NCBI GenBank assembly: GCA_008921705.1
Contig: VFFE01007624.1
Coordinates: 1,502,329-1,566,328 of the forward strand
Reading direction: 5' to 3'
DNA length: 64,000 nt
Source of the DNA: Burhinus oedicnemus
Taxonomy: Eukaryota > Chordata > Aves > Charadriiformes > Burhinidae
Below, piece after piece: positions 56,698 through 64,000 of this stretch. Numbering within the stretch: the stretch's first letter is position 1; each line of letters opens with the position of its first letter. The translations under genes were made by a program, and so were the position numbers. The notes beneath the pieces are model-generated. The model was not told where the DNA came from. It saw nothing but the letters and a program-made list of their open reading frames with translations, and did no database searches.

Positions 56698-56819
56698 ATG
56701 ATGCCAGAGCTATGACAGGGATTGCAGTCTTGGCACTGAGGGGTGATCAATTATGGAACAACTACAGGAGGAAGTACCTGAGGTCAGGGAAGAGGAGGAG
56801 GAAGAGGAAAAGGCAGTGA
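56698..56819 (+). promoter_or_regulatory. PPARD: PPARD leader uORF pair with ATGA overlap
   Basis: In exon 56654-56888, uORF1 (ATG 56698, second ATG 56701) encodes MMPEL and stops at TGA 56713-56715. uORF2 starts within that stop (ATG 56712-56714) and runs 35 codons out of frame across the main ATG (56753) to TGA 56817-56819. Its C-terminal half is very basic (KRRRKRKRQ). The human leader, as I recall, contains the same MPEL-stop/ATG arrangement. The pair would be expected to lower initiation at the main start. Confidence 0.7.
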
Positions 56820-59800
56820 TGGTGGCAAGCGGAGCCTCGGACCCAAGTGGAGGACCAGACAGCTCGCTGCCTTCGAGCAGCTACACAGGTGAGCGGAGCC
56901 GCAGGAGCTCATCTCCCTGAAGCATCCAGGCATCCATGTCCTCTGGGCAGCGTGCTCAGCTGCAAGGGCAGAGGGCCTGCCCGTGAATGGAGTTTGGCTT
57001 AGTTTTAATCTCTTCCCTTTGTGAAATAATGCATCGAGAGCCAAGTTATGGAGAGGCTTATTTCTTCCTCTGTGGTCACTGCACAGCCGTTAGCAGCAGG
57101 ATGGGAGATGGAAATTAAAAGGACAGGCGGGTAATGTTGTACCCCAGGTGGGTGCCTGAGAACGCTTCGCTGGCCGCTTCTTGAAGTCCTTGGTGCAAAC
57201 TGATTGTAGGAGCTGGAGGAGAAGGTTTGTTGCTGCTGAAGAGGCTCCTCCAGAGCCCTGAGCATTCCAGATGGGCAGCCCTGTGCCAGCCACCTGCCAA
57301 CTAGGGATTATAAAATTTGCTGGTTGGGTTTCATTGCCTAGACATGAATGCCAGAGGGAAGAAATCAGCGCTGATGTGGAGCCTCTCAGCTGCTGGGCAT
57401 GCTGGGGGCACTCTTGGCTCTGTGCATGGCATCTGCCTGCAGCCAGTGCCTGACCTTGGAAGTTAACTTCCCAGATGCAATGCCAGTGGCAGGCTGGGAC
57501 AGTGCTGGAAATCCCTCGTCAGCCCCATGGCTGGAGGAGTTGGACGGGATGCGACGCTGGGCTTGCAGCCACTACAGGAAAGGACATATCCCTTTGTGTG
57601 TTTGCAGACCTTTCGCAGAGCTCCTCTCCCTCCCTGTCGGACCAACTGCAGATGGGCTGCGAGGAGGCGGCCTTGGGAGCGCTGAACGTGGAGTGCAGGG
57701 TCTGCGGAGACAAAGCCTCGGGGTTTCACTACGGCGTGCACGCCTGCGAGGGCTGCAAGGTACATATGCCCTGGGGAGGGCTGGGTTCAGCAGCGACAAG
57801 CAGAGATTAGACCCCAGGGAGCATGCCATCTTTTCAGACGAGTAGGTTTGCAGCAAAGCAGGGATGCAAGATTGACTGATTGTAAAAAAAATCATTTGCA
57901 ACCTATCCAGAGAGCGTGGAGTGTAGAGACAGGCACACAAATAGTGTCCTGGGGGAGGCAGCTGAGATGCGTATGGCCCAAATCTTGCCCCGTCATGCTT
58001 TACTTTGTAAGGCAAATTCGTTTATTCCCATGAGGATTCCAGCTTTGCTTTTAAAGATGCTTTCTGTGCTGCAGATCAGCAGTGAGCTGTGTGTTTATCC
58101 CCCTGGGATCACTGGCCGCAGTTTGGATGTGCCTCTGAAATTCTTTCCTCCACAGCAGATGCCAGCGGGGCTGCGTTAGTGGCCCAGGTCCTGCCAGACA
58201 TTCCTGCAGTCTGGGGCCGGCCTGCAGCTTGTTCCTCCATCCCTCCCTGCTGGCTGCCTGCAGTATCACACATGTGGTGTCCGACACTGGACCGTGGGCT
58301 GGCCTCCATGGTTCCTCCTCTGCAGCCCCCTTCTCCCACCGCACGACCTCTCCTTGGGATAGAGGCTCTGCTTGTGTCAAAAAGACCCAGGGCTCCTCCA
58401 GGGAATGAACTTCGATGAGGTTTCTGGGGATAATAAACCAGCCTGGTCCCAAACCACAGGTGCTAACACTGCTGCTCCTTTGTCCCCCTGCTCCGCGTCT
58501 CCCTCTGTGCCACCTGCCTGCAGGGTTTCTTCCGCCGGACGATCCGCATGAAGCTGGAGTACGAGAAGTGCGAAAGGAGCTGCAAGATTCAGAAGAAGAA
58601 CCGGAACAAGTGCCAGTACTGCCGCTTCCAGAAATGCCTCTCGCTGGGCATGTCACATAATGGTGAGCATCACTGCTGTCCACAGGCCCAGCTGGCTGGG
58701 TGTCACGGGGCCACCAGCCCTTCTGTGAAGGCTTCGCACGGGGAGGCTGTATGTAGTTTGCTTTATCCCGTGGCTTCTTGCTAGGGGATCATCTTTCAGA
58801 CCCAGTGCTTTGAGCCTTTGACTCTTCATCCCCTTCTTCTGTACAAGAAGGGGCTGTTCGTTCCCACCGTGCAGGCTGGCTGTTGGCACATGGCTGTCCC
58901 TTACAGGTTGACCCAGCGGGAGCTGGACACACAGATTCCTCTTCTGTGCTGGGATTTTTATATTTGAGGTGTAACTATCTTGTTCCTGGCCAAGCCAGGG
59001 TGTTTATGTGGGAATCAGGGCTTGTGCGAGAGCCCAGAGGAGTGGGGATCAGAGTTTGGTGTGAGGTTGGGTTGGCAAGGGTAGCAGTAATGGCTGGTTC
59101 GTGAAGGTGTCAGTGCTGGAGGAGCTGCAGCCCTGGAGGAGCATCACGTTGCGTAGCTGCAAGTGTTCACCAGCAGACCTCTGTCGGCGGTGGCAGAGCA
59201 GGACTGCTGCCTCCCTGAACACATCTCCAGGGGTCATCTCCAGTGTCCTGACCCGCTGGTTTTGCCCCTCACCACAGCAATCCGCTTTGGCCGCATGCCG
59301 GAGGCAGAGAAGAGGAAGCTGGTGGCGGGGCTGACGGCGAGCGAGATCAGCTGCCAGAACCCGCAGGTGGCCGACCTGAAAGCTTTCTCCAAGCACATCT
59401 ACAACGCCTACCTGAAAAACTTCAACATGACCAAAAAGAAGGCGAGAGGTATCTTGACCGGGAAGGCCAGCAGCACCCCAGTAAGTTCCCTCCCCAGGGC
59501 AGGCAGGGTTGGCCGTAAAATAACACGGGGGGCTGTTCCCTGGGAGATGCTGTACATCCCCCTCTTGCTGTAGCTGTTCCACAGGCAGCAGTTCCCAGCT
59601 GCAGCCTGGTGGGCTCTACACATCCTGCCCCTCGCTGGGACAATCCCCATTGCTCTGCAGACTTGTGCTGTTGTGGGTGGATGCAGATTGCCTGGGCACT
59701 GACAGGCAGACAAATGCGGGTGTCCTTGGCAGAACTGGTATCTCGAGTCCCCGCGGCACGTTCCTAACTGTTTGCTTCTTTTTCAAGCAGCCTTTTGTGA

Positions 59801-60888
59801 TCCACGACATGGACACCTTGTGGCAGGCAGAAAAGGGACTGGTGTGGAAACAGCTAGTGAACGGCATTCCTCCCTACAAGGAGATCGGAGTGCACGTCTT
59901 CTACCGCTGCCAGTGCACTACGGTGGAAACTGTGCGGGAGCTCACAGAGTTCGCCAAGAGCATCCCCAGCTTCTTAGGCCTCTACTTGAACGACCAAGTG
60001 ACTCTCCTGAAGTATGGGGTGCATGAGGCCATCTTCGCCATGCTGGCCTCTATCATGAACAAGGATGGGCTGCTGGTGGCCAACGGGAACGGCTTTGTGA
60101 CCCGGGAGTTCCTGCGTAGCCTGCGCAAGCCGTTCAATGAGATCATGGAGCCCAAATTTGAGTTTGCTGTGAAATTCAACGCGCTGGAGCTGGATGACAG
60201 TGACCTGGCTCTGTTTGTGGCTGCCATTATCCTGTGCGGAGGTGAGCAAGCCCTCTTGGCCATGCGAGTGTCAGGGAGAGTCCTCCTGTACTTAGAGGTG
60301 GTTGGGGCTGGGCTGGGGGACCTGAGTTGCAGCTGGCCCTGTGATCAGCCAGGGGTGTCTTAGAGGGACGAGAGAAGAACTGAACTGTTCCAAAACCAAA
60401 GCTTCTCTGTGGTGGTGATGCCTAGCAAGCTTGGACCAAGAACAAGGAGTGTAGAAGTGGCATCTCCTCGCATGCTGCTGTGGGATATGTTGTCCAAGGG
60501 CACACTTGTGCCCTTGTCTAGTTGATGAGGTTGGACTCCTGGTGGGTGGGTTACAGTCCCCATCTCCCTTTCCCCAGGAGGAGCGTGTACTTTGGAGGGC
60601 TACACCATAACACTACAGCTACCGTGCTTCCTCTCCACAGACCGTCCTGGCCTGATGAACGTGAAGCAGGTGGAGGAGATCCAAGACAACATCCTGCGAG
60701 CGCTGGAGTTTCACCTGCAGTCCAACCACCCGGATGCCCAGTACCTCTTCCCCAAGCTGCTGCAGAAGATGGCCGACCTGCGACAGCTGGTGACAGAGCA
60801 CGCCCAGCTGGTGCAGAAGATCAAGAAGACGGAGACGGAGACATCTCTGCACCCGCTTCTGCAGGAGATCTACAAGGACATGTACTAA
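56753..60888 (+). CDS. PPARD: PPARD (PPAR-beta/delta, NR1C2), complete coding region
   Basis: Ligand-activated nuclear receptor for fatty acids; binds PPREs as a heterodimer with RXR and controls lipid oxidation genes. Exons: 56654-56888 (ATG at 56753), 57608-57759, 58524-58662, 59278-59480, 59791-60241, 60641-60888. Coding total is 1329 nt, 442 aa (human 441). Exon sizes 139, 203 and 451 fit the PPAR family. The acidic A/B region starts [18 protein letters not shown]. The C4 DNA-binding domain runs from [14 protein letters not shown] to about [12 protein letters not shown], with P-box CEGCKG split by an intron. A hinge follows. The ligand-binding domain fills the last three exons, with the AF-2 helix [10 protein letters not shown] at the very end; its Tyr438 corresponds to human Tyr437. 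Asp/Glu-rich N-terminus and sequence identify delta over alpha or gamma. It lies downstream of DEF6, as in human. The acceptor at 59785-59790 is a tandem AAGCAG. Confidence 0.97.
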
Positions 60889-63060
60889 GGACCTGTTATT
60901 TATGAGAAAGAAGCCATGGATTCCCATCAAGACTCTTTGTACAGAAACACAGGAAACCTTTCCCCATGTCTTCCATTTCTTCTACTGGAAACTCTTTTCT
61001 ACGTGACCCTGACATACGGTACATAGGGCAAGATGCCGTAAGACTTTGCAGCCACCACCTGCTAGGCAAGGGCTTCCGTTAACACACACTAACAAATTTA
61101 CAAAGGCAAACCATAAGCTGCTGTTTCCGTTACTACCGCCCAGCTCTTCAGCTGCTTCCCGGGGCCTCTGGAGCGGCCGGCTGGTTTACATGGCCCAGAC
61201 AGTGGGGTTCCTGCGGCAGCTTGGGAATGGGGGCGATGCTCTGGTCATTAGGAGACCTCAGCGTGGTGCGGGTATCATCTGGTGGGGCCAGCACAGCACG
61301 GACAGCGTGTCTTTATTTTCTTTTTCATATTGCACTCCGAAGATGTAGTCCTGAGCCGTGAAGTCTAGGACAGTGTAATGAAAGGAAGTTTCTCTCTCTC
61401 CCAAAGAAAAGCCAGAATATTTGAAGATGGGTAGGGCTGTCCCAGCTCAGCGGCAGCCCCCCCTCGCTGTGTGGCATATTCCTGTCTCCCAGAGGGATCG
61501 TGTGATCTCTGCCTTCCCCTGAGTGCCGTGTGGGAGCCCTTGCTCCTGGTACCCCCGTTTCAGAGGGAGCCTGCCCCTGGGCCACTCAGCGTGAGAGAGG
61601 GGGGGATGAGGAGGTGGGAGAAAATAAATACTCACCTTCAGAGCAGAGGCCGGAATCTGTTTGCTTCCCCAGGCTTTTCTGCGTAGACATGAGTTACCGG
61701 AAAGTCTGTGCAGGGCCAGGGGCAGGCCTGGGACTGGTGGGGGTTTAGGTGGCAGAGCTTGCAGCTTGTCCTGCAGCTCCCTTCCCAAGCCCCGGCAGGG
61801 GCTCTGGGGGTTTTTCAGGACAGTGCGGGCAGCAGGGGCTCCCCGGCAGCACGGCTCCTGGGAGCACAGGCACAAGCAAAGCCTTCAGCAACACTAGCAA
61901 GGGGAAAGCAAAGCCACAGCCAGCTCGCGGTGCTCGTGATGCTGAAAAGGCATTGACCTGTCTGTTAAGTGCCCTGCCTCAGTTTCCCCTCTGTGAAAGG
62001 GAGCTGGATTGTCACCTGCGCTCTGCTCAAGACAGGGAGAATGAGGATTAATTAGTGCATTGGTTGCAAAGAGCTTTGCAGCTGTAAAACACAATATAAA
62101 TGCCAAGTATTTATAAAAGGTGGAGGGTGAGGGTAGGATGCTCACAATGAGCAGGAGCTTTCTACCGAGCGTGGCTGGGTCAGGGAAGCTGCCCTGTCCT
62201 CCTCTGCCACTGTCCCGAGTGTGGGGACAGTTCCAGGCTTCGGGGTCTGCCTAAACCCAGAGCCCTTCTGGGACTTTACCTCGCAACTTCTCGCAGCTGT
62301 AGTGAAACGCCACGGTGCTGCCTGTGCCCGGGACGGGACCCTTGCGTGTGGGGCTGCGTCACCCGGGCTCTGGGAGAGAGGACAGACCCGGGAAGGGCTC
62401 GGTCCCCTCTGGGGATGATGGTGTCTGACCTGAGAAGCAGCACTTGCCCGTCTGCAGCTCATGGTCCCGTGTGTCCTGAGCAGCCTTATTAAAATACTGA
62501 TATTCCCAAGGAGGGGTTGTGGGAGCAAATTAGTCAGTTTTATTTTATTTTCCTTCTCTTCAGGGTAGCAGATTTCCCTGGTGCAATAATTCCTTTAAAA
62601 CCTGAAGGGGAAGAGCGCTGGGCTTCCTCTCCATGTCACAGGGCTGGCCGGTCCCAAACCTGCCCCTGCTGCCACACTCCGGCTCCTTGCCGTGCCTCAG
62701 TTTCCCTGCCCTCTGCCCACCCAGCCCCTTCCCCTCCCTACCTCGCAGGGGTGTTATGAATTACCGTTTCTAAAGCACTTTGAAACCCTCTCGGGGAAGG
62801 CACCGGAGACGTGTGTGTGCTGCATGGAGCCCCGGGGAATTTGTCCTTCCCGAAGGCCCCGGTGGCATTCCCCACTGTGGCTGGCATGCAGGACTCGCGT
62901 GCTCATCACCTGGGGAACTTTTTGCTCTTCCCTCCTCGACAGTGTAACAACCCTCAAAGTGAAATGTATATTTTTGCTAGAAGTACAAAACTCCAAGTGT
63001 TTTTAATAATTTAGTGTCCACAAACTGACTTGACTTTAAATAAATCTGAACTAAATATTT
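60889..63060 (+). other. PPARD: PPARD 3' UTR with two poly(A) signals
   Basis: No other gene is visible after the TAA. AATAAA occurs at 61623-61628 and again at 63039-63044, the latter in an AT-rich segment that looks like the main end. This suggests short (about 0.75 kb) and long (about 2.2 kb) 3' UTRs. Confidence 0.7.
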
Positions 63061-63349
63061 AAGAACCTTTTAGCATCCAGCCTTTCTTTGCGGGATTTCT
63101 CTTGGCCCCTGGTGGGCTGCCCTTTGGGAGGGTTTCCAGCAGAGGCGATGCTGGATTTGCTGTGATTTACAGGGATTTGCCGTGATTCACGGATCTCCGT
63201 GACTCCCAGGTCTCGTAGCTGCTTTGATTTTCTTGCCCGCGTTTCCCATCAAACCTAAAGGCAGCAAGAACCGATCGTGAGCAGGGTCCCAGCCTCAGAG
63301 CCGAGCGCTCCCTGCCCCAAACCTTTGCCTTGCCGTGGGGTGAAGCTGG

Positions 63350-63895
63350 AAAGTCAGCTGAGCCCACCCCAAGATGGGTGAGGATGGACTCAGGGAGAGC
63401 CTGGCCATGTGCTGGAGCTGAGCCCACCCCAGGATGGGCTCGGATGGGCTCAGGGAGAGCCTGGCCATGTGCTGGAGCTGAGCCCACCCCAGGATGGGCT
63501 CGGATGGGCTCAGGGAGAGCCTGGCCATGTGCTGGAGCTGAGCCCACCCCAGGATGGGCTCGGATGGGCTCAGGGAGAGCCTGGCCATGTGCTGGAGCTG
63601 AGCCCACCCCAGGATGGGTGAGGATGGGCTCAGGGACAGCTCGGCCATGTGCTGGAGCTGAGCCCACCCCAAGATGGGTGAGGATGGGCACAGGGACAGC
63701 CTGGCCATGTGCTGGAGCTGAGCCCACCCCAGGATGGGTGAGGATGGGCTCAGGGAGAGCCTGGCCATGTGCTGGAGCTGAGCCCACCCCAGGATGGGTG
63801 AGGATGGGCTCAGGGAGAGCCTGGCCATGTGCTGGAGCTGAGCCCACCCCAGGATGGGTGAGGATGGGCACAGGGCCAGCCCGGCCACATGCTGG
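63350..63895. repeat. 60-bp minisatellite, nine copies
   Basis: From 63361 a 60-bp unit beginning AGCCCACCCCAGGATGGG and ending GTGCTGGAGCTG repeats nine times in strict register; copies at 63421, 63481 and 63541 are identical or nearly so. Divergence grows toward both ends. Because 60 is a multiple of three, each frame stays open across the array on the minus strand. Those long frames with 20-residue repeats are not evidence for a gene. Confidence 0.95.
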
Positions 63896-64000
63896 CACCG
63901 GGCTCTGCTCTTGGCCGGGTCTCAACACCCCAGAGTTTGCGGGGAGCAGCTGCGGACCCCCCAGGCTTCCCTCTCCCCCCCCGTTCGAGTGCCCCCAGGG
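63896..64000. other. Window end, no feature
   Basis: GC-rich intergenic sequence in which I see nothing. FANCE, the next gene in human, is not visible here. Confidence 0.5.

Noticed and set aside
63167..63928. Long minus-strand frame with 20-residue repeats (GVGSAPAHGQALPEP type)
   Set aside because: It is the 60-bp minisatellite read in a frame that stays open because the unit is a multiple of three; other frames are open too, and no promoter, splice sites or family match support a gene.

Overview
This is vertebrate nuclear DNA, almost certainly from a bird. All four protein-coding loci are multi-exon genes with GT-AG introns, GC-rich promoters and dense minisatellites. A remnant of a CR1 LINE (the typical sauropsid repeat) lies near 28.1 kb. 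The gene set SCUBE3 - ZNF76 - DEF6 - PPARD is the conserved block of human 6p21.31. The compact introns and high GC suggest an avian microchromosome (chicken chr26-like); that assignment and the species are inferred.

Layout. (1) 1-11.5 kb, plus strand: the last 14 coding exons of SCUBE3 (last EGF repeats, spacer, Cys-rich repeats, CUB domain, C-terminal tail) and a 3-kb 3' UTR. Minisatellites fill parts of its introns. (2) 11.5-12.4 kb: intergenic, with one orphan TATA/CCAAT promoter-like segment. (3) 12.4-16.08 kb, minus strand: a complete six-exon RPL10A (217 aa). (4) 16.1-16.85 kb: a GC-rich interval between the RPL10A and ZNF76 starts. It holds a TATA-like box, a CGCG element, a 38-bp tandem array carrying four YY1-type motifs, and a perfect inverted repeat of NRF1-type motifs. 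(5) 16.8-27.65 kb, plus strand: ZNF76 (583 aa, seven C2H2 fingers). (6) 27.65-28.5 kb: spacer with the CR1 remnant. (7) 28.8-37.8 kb, plus strand: DEF6 (624 aa), with one GC-AG intron. (8) 37.8-41.4 kb: DEF6 3' end and intergenic DNA, with an unexplained minus-strand exon-like ORF. (9) 41.4-63.06 kb, plus strand: PPARD, with a CpG promoter, a long 5' intron of about 15 kb, a coding region of 442 aa and a 3' UTR of about 2.2 kb. (10) 63.1-64 kb: a 60-bp minisatellite array.

The genes are not an operon. SCUBE3 is a secreted/cell-surface TGF-beta/BMP co-receptor, RPL10A a ribosomal protein, ZNF76 a ZNF143-like activator, DEF6 a Rac/Cdc42 exchange factor of T cells, and PPARD a fatty-acid nuclear receptor. 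The most interesting points are the intact RPL10A inserted head-to-head with ZNF76 (in human, as I recall, it lies beyond PPARD next to FANCE), the regulatory array between the two genes, and linked upstream ORFs in the PPARD leader that resemble those I recall from human. I found no bacterial-type or otherwise clearly new system. Two 20-N assembly gaps interrupt GC-rich stretches. All exon limits were read by eye from splice sites and reading frame; homology statements rest on remembered family sequences, not on searches.
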